Shown one piece after another: positions 15,399 to 24,692 of a stretch of 36,644 nt of DNA. The notes below the pieces were generated by a model. The model searched no databases, was not told the DNA's origin, and saw only the letters and a program-made list of their open reading frames with translations. The stretch lies in contig JASJBI010000052.1 in assembly GCA_030066595.1 (NCBI GenBank), forward strand, positions 1-36,644, read 5' to 3'. The translations under genes were made by a program, and so were the position numbers. The DNA comes from Alphaproteobacteria bacterium (lineage in GTDB: Bacteria; Pseudomonadota; Alphaproteobacteria; JAJFFI01). How positions within the stretch are numbered: the first letter of the stretch is position 1; every line of letters starts with the position of its first letter.

Positions 15399-17105
15399 GT
15401 GACCCGAATCACCATCGACCCGATCACCCGCATCGAGGGCCACCTGCGCATCGACTGCGAGGTCGAGGGTGGCAAGGTCGCCAACGCCTGGTCGTCCGGC
15501 ACCATGTGGCGCGGCATCGAGCTGATCCTCAAGGACCGCGACCCGCGCGACGCCTGGGTGTTCGCGCAGCGCATCTGCGGTGTCTGTACCACGGTGCACG
15601 CGGTCACCTCGGTACGGGCGGTGGAGAACGCGCTCGACCTGGAGGTACCGCTGAACGCCCAGTACATCCGCAACCTGATCATCGCGGCGCACGGCATTCA
15701 CGACCACATCGTGCATTTCTATCATCTGACGGCGCTCGACTGGGTCGACATCGTCTCGGCGCTGAAGGGCAGCCCCGAGGGCGCGGCCAAGCTGGGCGCC
15801 AGCCTGTCCGACTACAAGCTCAACAGCATCCCGCACATGAAGGCCGTCCGCGACAAGCTGGAGAGCTTCGTCAACAGCGGCCAGCTCGGCGTGTTCGCCT
15901 CGGGCTATTGGGGCCATCCGGCGATGAAGCTGCCGCCGGACGTCAACCTGCTGGCCGCCGCCCACTACCTGCAGGCCCTCGAGGTGCAGCGCACGGCGAA
16001 CAAGATCGTCACCGTGCTCGGCTCGAAGACGCCGCACATTCAGAACCTGGCCGTCGGCGGCGTCGCCAACCCGATCAACCCGGAGAGCCAGTCGACGCTG
16101 ACGCTCGAGCGGCTCTATGCGATCAAGGCCTGGATCGACGAGCTGGGCGACTTCGTGCACAACGCCATGATGAACGACGTGGCCGCGGTCGGCGCGCTCT
16201 ATGCGGACTGGACCCAGTACGGCGCGGGCGTCACCAACTACCTCTCGGTGCCAGACCTGCCGCTCGACACCAAGGGCAGCCAGTTCGAGCTGCCCGGCGG
16301 CTACATTCCCGACGCGGACGTGGGCCAGTTCAAGGCCATCACCAGCTATCAGGACGCCTATTTCCGCGACGGCGTGAAGGAGGCCATCAAGCACTCCTGG
16401 TACGACTATGCCGGCGGCGCCGACGCGCTGCATCCCCACGAGGGGCAGACCAATCCGAACTACACGGAGTTCCAGGACGACGGCAAGTACTCCTGGATCA
16501 AGGCGCCGACCTTCCATGACAAGCGCGCCCAGGTCGGGCCCTTGGCCAACGTCCTGGCTATGTACGCGGCCGGCCACGAGCCGACCCAGCGACATCTGAC
16601 CAAGCTGATCAAGGTCGCCAGTCAAGTGGCCGGCGCCGAGATCCCGCTTGCGGCGCTGCACTCGACCATCGGCCGCATCGCCGCGCGGGCCGTGCGCTGC
16701 GCCGTGCTGCACGAGTCGCTGCAGAACCAATGGCAGCTTCTGATCGACAACATCGGCAAGGGCGACTTCGACACCTTCAACCGCCCGGTGTTTCCGAAGG
16801 GCGAGCAGCGCGGCTTCGGCTATCACGAGGCGCCGCGCGGCGTGTTGTCCCATTGGGTGGTGATCAAGGACGGCAAGATCGACAACTACCAAGCGGTGGT
16901 GCCGAGCACCTGGAACGCGGGACCGCGTGACCAGAACGACGCGCTCGGCCCCTACGAGGCGTCGCTCTTGGACAACCCCGTCGCCGATCCGGAGCTGCCG
17001 CTCGAGGTGCTGCGCACCGTGCATTCCTTCGACCCGTGCATCGCCTGCGCGATCCATATGGTCGACGCGGAGCAGCGGCCGATCGTCCAGGTCAAGGCGG
17101 TCTAG
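15399..17105 (+). CDS. hybC: [NiFe]-hydrogenase large subunit, Hyb type
   Basis: 568-aa catalytic subunit carrying the NiFe(CN)2CO site where H2 is split. Active-site cysteines are Cys60 and Cys63 (RICGVC) and Cys547 and Cys550 (DPCIAC). The C-terminus DPCIACAIH is followed by a 15-residue tail (554-568) that the neighbouring protease should remove after His553 once nickel is inserted. No signal peptide: it is exported by Tat together with HybO. GTG start with TAGGAGGCTGCC in front. Gene order small-A-B-large matches hydrogenase-2 (hybOABC). The activity expected is H2 uptake into the quinone pool. Confidence 0.97.
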   Translation: MTRITIDPITRIEGHLRIDCEVEGGKVANAWSSGTMWRGIELILKDRDPRDAWVFAQRICGVCTTVHAVTSVRAVENALDLEVPLNAQYIRNLIIAAHGIHDHIVHFYHLTALDWVDIVSALKGSPEGAAKLGASLSDYKLNSIPHMKAVRDKLESFVNSGQLGVFASGYWGHPAMKLPPDVNLLAAAHYLQALEVQRTANKIVTVLGSKTPHIQNLAVGGVANPINPESQSTLTLERLYAIKAWIDELGDFVHNAMMNDVAAVGALYADWTQYGAGVTNYLSVPDLPLDTKGSQFELPGGYIPDADVGQFKAITSYQDAYFRDGVKEAIKHSWYDYAGGADALHPHEGQTNPNYTEFQDDGKYSWIKAPTFHDKRAQVGPLANVLAMYAAGHEPTQRHLTKLIKVASQVAGAEIPLAALHSTIGRIAARAVRCAVLHESLQNQWQLLIDNIGKGDFDTFNRPVFPKGEQRGFGYHEAPRGVLSHWVVIKDGKIDNYQAVVPSTWNAGPRDQNDALGPYEASLLDNPVADPELPLEVLRTVHSFDPCIACAIHMVDAEQRPIVQVKAV

Positions 17106-17107
17106 GC

Positions 17108-17608
17108 ATGCGGACGCTGGTTCTCGGCCTCGGCAACATCCTGCTCTCCGACGAAGGCGTCGGCGTGCGCGTCGTCGAGGCGCTGGCCGCGGACTACCGG
17201 GTGCCGGACGAGGTCGAGATCGTGGACGGCGGCACCTCGGGCATGGATCTGATGGAGACCGTCGCCGGGTGCGACTGCCTGATCGTTACCGACGCGGTCA
17301 ACGCCGATGCCCTGCCAGGCACGGTGCTGCGCTTCGCCGACGACGCGGTGCGCGCCTTCTTCCAGACCCGCCTCTCGCCGCATCAGCTCGGCCTCTCCGA
17401 TCTCCTGGCGGCGCTGACCTTGACGGACGAGGCGCCGCGGCGGGTGATCCTGATCGGCGTGGTGCCGGCGGATCTGAGCCTCGGGACGGAGCTATCGGAG
17501 ACCGTGGCGGAGGCCCGCGACGCGGCCGCGGAGATGGTTGCCCGCGAGCTCGACACGCTCGGCCACGAGATCGCACCCCGGACCGGGCGAGCGGCCGAGG
17601 CGGCCTGA
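17108..17608 (+). CDS. hybD: Hydrogenase maturation endopeptidase HybD/HyaD
   Basis: 166-aa protease that clips the C-terminal tail of the large subunit after nickel insertion. The three nickel-sensing residues of the family are present: Glu16 (LLSDEGVG), Asp62 (IVTDAVN) and His92 (SPHQLGL). The N-terminus LVLGLGNILLSDEGVG is the family signature and fixes the start at ATG 17108, two bases after the hybC stop. Its substrate tail is encoded directly upstream. Confidence 0.96.
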   Translation: MRTLVLGLGNILLSDEGVGVRVVEALAADYRVPDEVEIVDGGTSGMDLMETVAGCDCLIVTDAVNADALPGTVLRFADDAVRAFFQTRLSPHQLGLSDLLAALTLTDEAPRRVILIGVVPADLSLGTELSETVAEARDAAAEMVARELDTLGHEIAPRTGRAAEAA

Positions 17609-17612
17609 GCCC

Positions 17613-17885
17613 ATGTGCCTCGCCATCCCATCGAAGGTCCTCGAGGTGGACGGGACGACTGCGCTGGTCGAGCGCTATGGCGAGCGGCTCACGGTCAGCC
17701 TGACGATGCTGCCCGAGCCGGTCGCGGTCGGCGACTACGTGATCGTCCAGGCCCGGCGCCATGCGGTGCAGACGGTCGACGCCGCGGCGGCCGCGGAGGC
17801 CTTTCGCCTGTTCGACGAGCTGAGCGAGATCCTGGCGCCCGCGCTGGACGGCGGCGCCTCCGCAACGAAGAGAAGGACCGCATGA
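17613..17885 (+). CDS. hypC: Hydrogenase assembly chaperone HypC/HybG
   Basis: 90-aa chaperone that carries the Fe(CN)2CO moiety with HypD and delivers it to the large subunit. The N-terminus MCLAIPSKV supplies the essential Cys2 after removal of the initiator methionine and sets the start. Encoded four bases after hybD and overlapping hybE in ATGA. Slightly longer than typical because of a C-terminal extension (ALDGGASATKRRTA). HypD, its partner, is not in the window. Confidence 0.95.
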   Translation: MCLAIPSKVLEVDGTTALVERYGERLTVSLTMLPEPVAVGDYVIVQARRHAVQTVDAAAAAEAFRLFDELSEILAPALDGGASATKRRTA

Positions 17886-18388
17886 GCGCCGGCGACGCGG
17901 ACCGGTCGGATCGGATGGCGCGCCGCGTCGACGCGCTGGTCGCGCGCTTTCGCGAGATCGGCGAGACCCAGATGCGCGACCTGCCGCTCTACAACGACCG
18001 GCTCGAGGTCGAGGCGGTCGGGTTCCAGGCCTGGGGCGAGGATTGGATCGGCGTCCTGATCACGCCCTGGTTCATGAACGTGGTCGTGCTGCCGGGGGAG
18101 AAGATTGCGGCGGACATGAACGCCATGGGCAAGCCGGCGACCGTGCGCCTGCCCGCCGGCGAGACGAAGTTCATGTGGGGCGGCGACGAGGCGACTGGCA
18201 TGTTCAAGGCGCTGTCCCTGCATTCGCCGATGGACATCTTCGTGGTGCAGGGGCAGGCGCGCGCCGAGGCGAAACAACGTCTCGCAAAGCTGCTGACGCC
18301 ACCGGCCCAGGATGCGGCGACAGAGGCGCCCGAGACCCCGGCCCGGCCGATGAGCCGGCGGGAGTTGCTGCGCGGGCGGGCCGGCTGA
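17882..18388 (+). CDS. hybE: [NiFe]-hydrogenase assembly chaperone HybE
   Basis: 168-aa HybE/HupJ-like protein, thought to hold back the small-subunit Tat precursor until cofactor insertion is complete. The core has the family segments MRDLPLYNDRLEVEAVGF, GVLITPWFMNVVVLP and GETKFMWGGDE. A basic C-terminus (MSRRELLRGRAG) extends it. The ATG overlaps the hypC stop by 4 bases. It is the last gene of the structural operon; the next gene starts 116 bp downstream and is unrelated. Confidence 0.93.
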   Translation: MSAGDADRSDRMARRVDALVARFREIGETQMRDLPLYNDRLEVEAVGFQAWGEDWIGVLITPWFMNVVVLPGEKIAADMNAMGKPATVRLPAGETKFMWGGDEATGMFKALSLHSPMDIFVVQGQARAEAKQRLAKLLTPPAQDAATEAPETPARPMSRRELLRGRAG

Positions 18389-18504
18389 GCGGGCAACCCG
18401 GCAGCCAGGACGAATAGAGCACGATCCGGCCCTTCCCTTCGACGCTCTCCAAACTCATTTGACTGAGTGTGTTTGGCGGGGTTCGTTCATGTGCCGCATC
18501 ACGC

Positions 18505-19488
18505 ATGCCTGAAGGACTAAGGATTCCCGTTCTCGCCCTCGTCGCAACCTGCCTGGCGTTCCACGCCGGTCGGGCAGAGACGGAAACCAGAACGATCTCC
18601 GGTGGGACGGACGCGATCGCGCCGCGCATCGAAGCGTTGCGCCGCCATGTCGGGACGCTGAGCGCGGATATCGGCGAGCGTTCGGTGGTCCGCGGCGATG
18701 GGCTGGACCGGGCCAAGCGCTACCTCGTTCAATCCTTCCAGGCGGCGGGCCTGTCGGTAAACGAACAGACTTACGTCTACAGGGGCCGTCCGGTCGCCAA
18801 CCTGATCGCCGATCTGCCCGGCGCGCCCGCCGACAGCGCCCCCCTCCTCATCGGCGCCCATTACGACACGGTCGTCGACACACCCGGCGCCGACGACAAC
18901 GCCAGCGGCGTCGCCGTCCTGCTCGAACTGGCGCGCTGGGCCGCGGAGAACCGACCGGCCGCCGCGGTTCGCTTCGTGGCCTTCACCCTCGAGGAGCCGC
19001 CGGTGTTCGGCACCGCTCAGCAAGGCAGCCGGGTCTTCGTGCGCCGGCTTGTCGAGGACGGCAAACGGATCAATGGGGCGATCGTGCTCGAAATGGTGGG
19101 CTTCACCACGCCCAAACAGCGATACCCCTTGGTCCTCAGCGGGGCCGGCTACCCCGAGACCGGCGATTTCATCGGCCTCGTCGGCAATCGGTCGTCGCGC
19201 CCATTCGGCGAACAGGTCCTGCGTGGGATGCGGCGCAATCCGGCTTTGCCGGTCGAATCCCTCTTCGTGTGGTTCAACGGCTGGGCCCTGCCGGACACGC
19301 GCTTGAGCGACCATGCCTCCTTTTGGGACAGTGATCTGCCGGCGGTGATGATCACCGACACGGCGTATTTCCGAAACCCCCATTACCACAAGCCGAGCGA
19401 CCGCGCCGAGACACTCGACTACGCGTTCATGGCGGAGCTGGTCCAAAGCTTGACGCTGGTGCTGGACGAACTGGCGCCGACCCGTTGA
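18505..19488 (+). CDS. Exported M28 family zinc peptidase
   Basis: 327-aa aminopeptidase-type enzyme with a signal peptide (PVLALVATCLAFHAGRA). The five zinc-binding/catalytic positions of M28 are visible: His and Asp in GAHYDTV, Asp in PGADDNASG, the catalytic Glu pair in FTLEEPP, the Glu in IVLEMVGF, and His in the C-terminal NPHYHKPSD. Substrate is unknown; M28 members cleave N-terminal residues or small peptides in the periplasm. The ATG is preferred because the signal peptide then has a normal length; a GTG 12 codons upstream is possible and neither has a clear ribosome site. Stands alone after the hydrogenase operon. Confidence 0.85.
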   Translation: MPEGLRIPVLALVATCLAFHAGRAETETRTISGGTDAIAPRIEALRRHVGTLSADIGERSVVRGDGLDRAKRYLVQSFQAAGLSVNEQTYVYRGRPVANLIADLPGAPADSAPLLIGAHYDTVVDTPGADDNASGVAVLLELARWAAENRPAAAVRFVAFTLEEPPVFGTAQQGSRVFVRRLVEDGKRINGAIVLEMVGFTTPKQRYPLVLSGAGYPETGDFIGLVGNRSSRPFGEQVLRGMRRNPALPVESLFVWFNGWALPDTRLSDHASFWDSDLPAVMITDTAYFRNPHYHKPSDRAETLDYAFMAELVQSLTLVLDELAPTR

Positions 19489-19553
19489 ACGGCCGGCGCG
19501 TGGCCTGGCAGTCTGCGCTGTCCTTCGGCGCGCGGCGTTGTGCACGCTGCCCG

Positions 19554-19589
19554 GAGCGGCGCCCGTGGGCGCACGGCGATGCGCCGCTC
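19554..19589 (+). terminator. Possible terminator hairpin after the M28 peptidase gene
   Basis: GAGCGGCGC and GCGCCGCTC form a perfect 9-bp stem around an 18-base loop, 65 bp past the peptidase stop. A TTTT tract occurs only about 17 bases after the stem, so it is not a classical intrinsic terminator. Confidence 0.35.
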
Positions 19590-19708
19590 AGGGCGAACAG
19601 AACAATCGTTTTATCCAATCAGTAGTTGTCTAGAAATCGATTTTACTTATCGAAACAGCGGCTTTACCTCTCCCAGACCGACACAACACCACACGTAGAG
19701 GCCTCAGA

Positions 19709-21157
19709 ATGACTTCAGCAATCCCCATCACGGTCGCCCATGGCGACGGCATCGGCCCCGAGATTATGACGGCCAGCCTCCGCATCCTGGAAGCGGCGGG
19801 CGCCGCGCTGGACATCGAGACGATCGCGATCGGAGAAAAGGTGTATCAGGAAGGCTTCACGGCCGGGATCAGTCCGGCCGCCTGGGACAGCCTGCGCCGC
19901 ACCAAGGTGTTCTACAAGGCGCCGATCACCACACCCCAAGGCGGTGGTATCAAGAGCCTGAACGTCACCGTGCGCAAGACGCTCGGCCTGTTCGCCAATG
20001 TTCGGCCCTGTCGCTCCTTGGCGCCCTTCGTCGCCACCAAGCATCCGGCGATGGACGTGGTCATCATTCGCGAGAACGAGGAAGACCTCTACGCCGGCAT
20101 CGAACACCGGCAGACGGACGAGGTCTATCAGTGCCTCAAGCTGATCAGCCGCCCGGGATGCGAAAAGATCGCCCGCTACGCCTTTGAGTACGCCAAGGCG
20201 AACGGCCGCAAGAAGGTCACCTGCTTCACCAAGGACAACATCATGAAGCTGACGGACGGCCTGTTCCACGAGGTGTTCCTCGAGGTCGCGGCCGACTATC
20301 CGGAGATCGAACACGAACACTGGATCGTCGATATCGGTGCCGCCAAACTGGCCGACACGCCGGAGGCCTTCGACGTGGTGGTCATGCCGAACCTCTACGG
20401 CGATATCCTGTCCGACGTCGCGGCGCAGATCGCGGGCTCGGTCGGGCTGGCCGGCTCGGCAAACATCGGCGAGTACTGCGCCATGTTCGAGGCGATCCAC
20501 GGATCGGCGCCGCGGCGCGCGGGGCAGAACCTGGCGAATCCGTCGGGCTTGCTCATGGGTGGCGTGATGATGCTGGTGCACGTCGGCCAGCCGGCGGTCG
20601 CCGAGACCGTGCACAACGCCTGGCTCAAGACCATCGAAGACGGCCTTCACACCTACGACATCTTCGACGAGGAGGTCTCGCGGCAAAAGGTCGGCACCGA
20701 GGAGTTCGCGGACGCGGTCATCGCCCGCCTGGGCCAGATGCCGAGCTCGCTCGCGCCCGTGACCTATGACAAGACGTCTGGTGGCATCGTTGTGCCGACG
20801 GCCAAACGGCAGCCCCTGGCAAACAAGAAAATCGTTGGGCTCGACGTATTCGTCCATTGGCGGCTGGGTGGGGCCGACGATCTGGCCCGCATCCTGCAGA
20901 GAGCCGACCGCAATGATCTCAAGCTCTCGATGATCACCAATCGTGGCGTCAAGGTCTGGCCCGACGGCATGCCGGAAACTTTCTGCACCGATCACTGGCG
21001 CTGCCGCTTCACGACCAACGGCCACGGCCCCGTCGAGAACAGACAGGTGGTCGACCTGCTCAGTCGTGTCGATCAGGCTGGTCTCGATTTCATCAAGACC
21101 GAGACGCTCTGCACCTTTGACGGCAAGCCCGGATTTTCCCTCGGACAAGGGCAGTAA
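19709..21157 (+). CDS. icd: Isocitrate dehydrogenase (NADP-type, Thermus/alphaproteobacterial form)
   Basis: 482-aa decarboxylating dehydrogenase of the TCA cycle. Substrate motif SLNVTVRKTLGLFANVRP at about residues 88-105 and ENEEDLYAGIEH at 125-136; catalytic lysine/aspartate region YGDILSD in the middle. The cofactor loop HGSAPRRAGQNLANP has arginines where NAD-specific relatives have Asp, suggesting NADP. The roughly 140-residue C-terminal domain (LANKKIVGLDVF onward) identifies the long Thermus/alphaproteobacterial type. GAGG precedes the ATG. A 220-bp AT-richer region upstream probably holds its promoter. It converges with the Mrp operon, 54 bp away. Confidence 0.93.
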   Translation: MTSAIPITVAHGDGIGPEIMTASLRILEAAGAALDIETIAIGEKVYQEGFTAGISPAAWDSLRRTKVFYKAPITTPQGGGIKSLNVTVRKTLGLFANVRPCRSLAPFVATKHPAMDVVIIRENEEDLYAGIEHRQTDEVYQCLKLISRPGCEKIARYAFEYAKANGRKKVTCFTKDNIMKLTDGLFHEVFLEVAADYPEIEHEHWIVDIGAAKLADTPEAFDVVVMPNLYGDILSDVAAQIAGSVGLAGSANIGEYCAMFEAIHGSAPRRAGQNLANPSGLLMGGVMMLVHVGQPAVAETVHNAWLKTIEDGLHTYDIFDEEVSRQKVGTEEFADAVIARLGQMPSSLAPVTYDKTSGGIVVPTAKRQPLANKKIVGLDVFVHWRLGGADDLARILQRADRNDLKLSMITNRGVKVWPDGMPETFCTDHWRCRFTTNGHGPVENRQVVDLLSRVDQAGLDFIKTETLCTFDGKPGFSLGQGQ

Positions 21158-21211
21158 CCACGCAGTTGGGGAGGCGGAAGCGCCGGCGTCCTCCGCCCGG
21201 CCGCCAGTCGA

Positions 21212-21586
21212 TCAGGTTTGATCGTCGGCGGTTCGAGCGGAGGACGAACCGGCATCTTCACCTTGCGCGCGTCCGCCAAGCTCGTCGATGACGGTGCCCT
21301 GCCAGAGCGGCACGCCCGTGCGGTAGGCGGCCCGGCCGATCATGTGCGCGGCGACGGGTGCGGTCAGCAATAGGAACACGATGGCGGCCACGGCGCGGGC
21401 GACGACGCCGGTTTCCGCGAAATGCACCGCGACGGCCAGGAGGATCAGGCCGCAGCCGAGCGTCCCGGCTTTGGTCGATGCGTGCATGCGGGTGAGCACG
21501 TCCGGCAGCCGCACCATGCCGAGCGCAGCGACAAAGGCGAACAGTCCGCCCGCCACGACCAGAACGGACGTCAAGAGTTCGATCAT
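21212..21586 (-). CDS. mrpG: Mrp cation/proton antiporter subunit G
   Basis: 124-aa subunit with three hydrophobic helices and the family stretch VRLPDVLTRMHASTKAGTLG. Part of the hetero-oligomeric Na+(K+)/H+ antiporter in the inner membrane. The hydrophilic C-terminal tail (about 25 residues, Ser/Asp-rich) is longer than usual. Last gene of the mrpABCDEFG operon; its ATG overlaps the mrpF stop by 4 bp. Confidence 0.93.
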   Translation of the reverse strand: MIELLTSVLVVAGGLFAFVAALGMVRLPDVLTRMHASTKAGTLGCGLILLAVAVHFAETGVVARAVAAIVFLLLTAPVAAHMIGRAAYRTGVPLWQGTVIDELGGRAQGEDAGSSSARTADDQT

Positions 21587-21906
21587 CGCGTGTCCTCCAC
21601 GCTGTCCGGTGTCTCGTCCCGCTGCAGCTTGCGCCGCTCGGCGAAGCGCGCGAACGCGACGGTGGCCAGAAAGGCGACCAGCGCCAACGCGATGGCCACG
21701 TCCAGAAAGGCCGGATTGTCGGATACAATGGCGAAGAGCGCGCTGAAGGCGACGGCCAGGACCGTCACCAGGTCAAGCGCGACGACCCGGTCCGGCAGGC
21801 TCGGCCCGCGCGCCAGGCGCACAAAGGCCACCAGCATGGCCGCCATCAACAGCGCGAAGGCGATGTCGATGGCCCAGGCCAGCACTGTCCCATCTGCCGG
21901 AATCAT
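21583..21906 (-). CDS. mrpF: Mrp cation/proton antiporter subunit F
   Basis: 107-aa three-helix subunit, recognisable by RLARGPSLPDRVVALDLVTVL and the third helix FLDVAIALALVAFLATVAFARF. MrpF contributes to assembly and cation transport of the Mrp complex. Overlaps mrpE and mrpG by 4 bp each. Confidence 0.92.
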   Translation of the reverse strand: MIPADGTVLAWAIDIAFALLMAAMLVAFVRLARGPSLPDRVVALDLVTVLAVAFSALFAIVSDNPAFLDVAIALALVAFLATVAFARFAERRKLQRDETPDSVEDTR

Positions 21907-22376
21907 TTGACCGCCTCGATCACGCGCCGTTCCAGGCCGTCCTTGAGCTCTTTGCGCAGCGCGTCCGGGTCGTCCACGAACATGGCGTGCACATAGAGCG
22001 TCCGGCGGTCGGCTGACACATCGATGCTCAGACTGCCGGGCGTCAGGGAGATCAGGTTCGCGACCAGCAAGACCTGGCCTTCGCCCTCGGCGTCGAGCGG
22101 CATGGCGATGATGCCGGGCCGGCTCAGATGCGTTGGCGTAATCACGTCCCAGACCACGCGCAGACTGGAGACCACGAGCTCGTACACGAACAGCAACGCC
22201 AGCCGCAGTACCCGCCAGACGCGCTCGAAATAGGTCGTGTTCCCGAACAAGGGGCGGGCCACCAGCAGCGCGACGTAGCCGATGCCGAAGCCGAGCAGCA
22301 GGCTTGGCAGCGTGAAGCTGCCGACCAGGGCGGCCCAGCCAAGCGCCAACAGGGTGTTGAGCACGAACAGGTTCAT
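21903..22376 (-). CDS. mrpE: Mrp cation/proton antiporter subunit E
   Basis: 157-aa subunit with two N-terminal helices and a cytoplasmic domain carrying the family segment [30 protein letters not shown] (residues 104-133). Needed for stability of the whole Mrp complex. Overlaps mrpD and mrpF by 4 bp. Confidence 0.93.
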   Translation of the reverse strand: MNLFVLNTLLALGWAALVGSFTLPSLLLGFGIGYVALLVARPLFGNTTYFERVWRVLRLALLFVYELVVSSLRVVWDVITPTHLSRPGIIAMPLDAEGEGQVLLVANLISLTPGSLSIDVSADRRTLYVHAMFVDDPDALRKELKDGLERRVIEAVK

Positions 22377-23875
22377 CGGACGTCTCCCAGAACCGCCCGA
22401 ACGTAGGCCGTCGGATCGAGAAGTTGCCCGGCCGCCCGTTCGGCGAAGGCGACAAAGGGCTCGGGAAACAGGCCGATTGCGACGGTAAGCGCCGCCAGGG
22501 CGGCGATCGGCAGCAGAAGCGCCAGCCGCTCCCGCTGATCGAGCAGGACCATGACGGGCGCGGTTCCGGCCGGGTGCGGCTTCCAGAACGCCTCGGCCCA
22601 GACCTTGGTCATCGAATAGACGGTGAGCAGCCCCACCACCAGTGCCGTTGCGGCAATCATGTAGGCGCCGATGTCGAGGCTGGCCTTGACCAGGAGGAAC
22701 TTGGCCCAGAAGCCCGACAGCGGGGGAATGCCGGCCAGCGACAAGGCCGGCACCAGGAACAGGACCGCCAACAGCGGCGCCGACTTGTAGAGGCCGCCGA
22801 TCCGCGCCAGCTCGAAGGATCCGGTGAGCCGGTTGGCCACACCGCTGACCAGGAACAGGTTCGCCTTCACGATGATGTGGTGGACCAGGTAGAAGACGGC
22901 GCCCACCAGCGCCAGCGGCGTGAACAGCGCCAGTCCCATGATCATATAGCCGATCTGGCTGACGATGTGGAACGAGAGGACCTTGCGAAACCCGTCCTGG
23001 GCTGCCGCGCCCAGCACGCCCGTCACCATGGTCAGCCCGGCGACCGCAAGCAGCAAGGCGTGCGTGTAGCCGATGTCCTGCGTGAAGATCAGGCTGAAGA
23101 CGCGAATCAGGGCGTAAACGCCGACCTTGGTGAGCAGGCCGGCAAAGATCGCCGAGACCGCCACCGGCGGCGTGTGATAGGAGGCCGGCAGCCAGAAGAA
23201 CAGCGGAAACACTGCGGCCTTGATCCCGAAGGCGACCATGAAGAAGACCGCGACGACGGTGACGAGGCCTGTCTGCTCGACCTCGCGGACCGCGAGATGG
23301 AGGTCGGCCATGTTGAGGGTGCCGGTGAGACCGTAGAGCAAGCCGATACCGGACAGAAACAGGACGGTCGAGACCAGGTTGAGGGCTATGTATTTTATGC
23401 CGCCGTCGAGCTGCGCCTTGTCGCCACCGAGCACCATCAGGCCGAACGACGCGATCAGCATGACCTCGAACCAGACGTAGAGATTGAAGATGTCGCCGGT
23501 CAGGAAGGCACCGCAGACGCCGGCCAGCAGGACCTGGTAGAGCGTGTGATAGCCAAGCGCCTCGCGGCGGGCGTCGATGTCGGCCAGCGCATAGATCGCC
23601 ACGGCCAGGCCGATGATTGCGGTGATGGCGACCATCGCCGCGCTCAAGAGATCGGCGACCAGGGTGATGCCGAACGGTGCGGCCCAGCTCCCCATCTGCG
23701 CCACGATGACGCCGTGGCGCCAGACCTGGGCGACCAGGGCAACCGCGGCCGCGAGCAGCAGGAAAGAGCCGCCGACGCTCAACCAGCGTCCGGCCGCAGC
23801 CCCGCTCCGCTGCAGGGCGACCAGGATCGCGGTGGCGAGGGGGATGACGATCGGCAGGGTCAGATACCAGCTCAT
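22373..23875 (-). CDS. mrpD: Mrp cation/proton antiporter subunit D
   Basis: 500-aa polytopic subunit (about 14 helices) homologous to complex I subunit NuoN/NuoM. The proton-channel features are visible: conserved Glu in [17 protein letters not shown], Lys in [17 protein letters not shown] followed by [15 protein letters not shown] loop and the lysine in [14 protein letters not shown]. Works with MrpA as the proton/cation path. Overlaps mrpC and mrpE by 4 bp each. Confidence 0.95.
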   Translation of the reverse strand: MSWYLTLPIVIPLATAILVALQRSGAAAGRWLSVGGSFLLLAAAVALVAQVWRHGVIVAQMGSWAAPFGITLVADLLSAAMVAITAIIGLAVAIYALADIDARREALGYHTLYQVLLAGVCGAFLTGDIFNLYVWFEVMLIASFGLMVLGGDKAQLDGGIKYIALNLVSTVLFLSGIGLLYGLTGTLNMADLHLAVREVEQTGLVTVVAVFFMVAFGIKAAVFPLFFWLPASYHTPPVAVSAIFAGLLTKVGVYALIRVFSLIFTQDIGYTHALLLAVAGLTMVTGVLGAAAQDGFRKVLSFHIVSQIGYMIMGLALFTPLALVGAVFYLVHHIIVKANLFLVSGVANRLTGSFELARIGGLYKSAPLLAVLFLVPALSLAGIPPLSGFWAKFLLVKASLDIGAYMIAATALVVGLLTVYSMTKVWAEAFWKPHPAGTAPVMVLLDQRERLALLLPIAALAALTVAIGLFPEPFVAFAERAAGQLLDPTAYVRAVLGDVR

Positions 23876-24270
23876 GAAGCCTGCTGTTCCGGCTGCGACA
23901 TCGTCTTCGGGTCGTCGTCCAGATGCGGCTCGGCATAGCGCATTCGGTCGCTGTTCAGCGTCCCGAGGGCCAGGTAGGCCCGGTAGACCAGCACGAGCGT
24001 GAACGCCAGCAGCCCGAACCCGATCACGATCGCGGTCAGGATGAGCGCCTGCGGCAAGGCGTTGGCGACCAGGTCCGCGGGCGCCGCCAGGCCCTCCGGG
24101 ATCAGCGGCGGGGCCGCGCGGGTGAGCCGTCCGGCCGCGAAGATCGTGAGGTTGGCCGCGTTACTCAGCAGCACCAGCCCGAACAGAAAGCGCAGCACGT
24201 TGCGCCCGAGCATGAGATAGACACTGGCTGCAACCAGCAGCCCGACGAGAATGGCCAGCGCGGTCTCCAT
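23872..24270 (-). CDS. mrpC: Mrp cation/proton antiporter subunit C
   Basis: 132-aa subunit with three helices, homologous to NuoK. Contains the family segment [24 protein letters not shown] and the third helix with [16 protein letters not shown]. The polar C-terminal tail ends in an acidic stretch ([10 protein letters not shown]). Begins two bases after mrpB and overlaps mrpD by 4 bp. Confidence 0.94.
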   Translation of the reverse strand: METALAILVGLLVAASVYLMLGRNVLRFLFGLVLLSNAANLTIFAAGRLTRAAPPLIPEGLAAPADLVANALPQALILTAIVIGFGLLAFTLVLVYRAYLALGTLNSDRMRYAEPHLDDDPKTMSQPEQQAS

Positions 24271-24272
24271 CG

Positions 24273-24692
24273 TCAGACCTCGTCCTCCAAGGCCAGTACG
24301 AGGGTCAGAACGGCGCCGACCACGACCAGATAGACCCCGATGTCGAACAGCAGCACGGTGCTGACCGGCAGGCCCTTGCTCCCGTCTCCGATATCGATGA
24401 ACGCCCACTGGCCGGTGAACAGCGGCTCGCCCGCCAGCGCCGCGCCGAGACCCGCGAACAGCGCAATGCCCAGACCCGCCATCGCAATCCTGCCCGGGTC
24501 GGTCCGCAGGGCGCGTCGCGCCGCCCGCGTGCCATGCGCAATCGCGTAGAGCGCAAAGCCGATGGCGGCAATCAGCCCACCGATGAAGCCGCCACCGGGC
24601 TCGTTGTGCCCGCGCAACAGCATGTAGACCGAGAACAGCAGCATGAGCGCGACGAGCACGCGCGTGGCGGCATTCAGGATCAGCGAGTTCAT
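24273..24692 (-). CDS. mrpB: Mrp cation/proton antiporter subunit B
   Basis: 139-aa subunit with four helices and the MnhB-family motif [19 protein letters not shown] (residues 25-43). It is a separate gene here, overlapping mrpA by 4 bp, as in group 1 (seven-gene) Mrp operons; many alphaproteobacteria instead carry a fused mrpAB. Acts in the membrane with the other Mrp subunits. Confidence 0.94.
   Translation of the reverse strand: MNSLILNAATRVLVALMLLFSVYMLLRGHNEPGGGFIGGLIAAIGFALYAIAHGTRAARRALRTDPGRIAMAGLGIALFAGLGAALAGEPLFTGQWAFIDIGDGSKGLPVSTVLLFDIGVYLVVVGAVLTLVLALEDEV

Noticed and set aside
14820..17057. Long minus-strand open frame opposite hybB and hybC
   Set aside because: Shadow frame caused by high GC at third positions; HybB and HybC are unambiguous.
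21173..21197. Inverted repeat GGCGGA...TCCGCC between icd and mrpG as a bidirectional terminator
   Set aside because: Only 6-bp arms in a very GC-rich stretch and no T tract on either side.
22424..23938. Long plus-strand open frame opposite mrpD
   Set aside because: Gln/Asp/Arg-rich composition typical of the antisense of membrane proteins; mrpD is certain.
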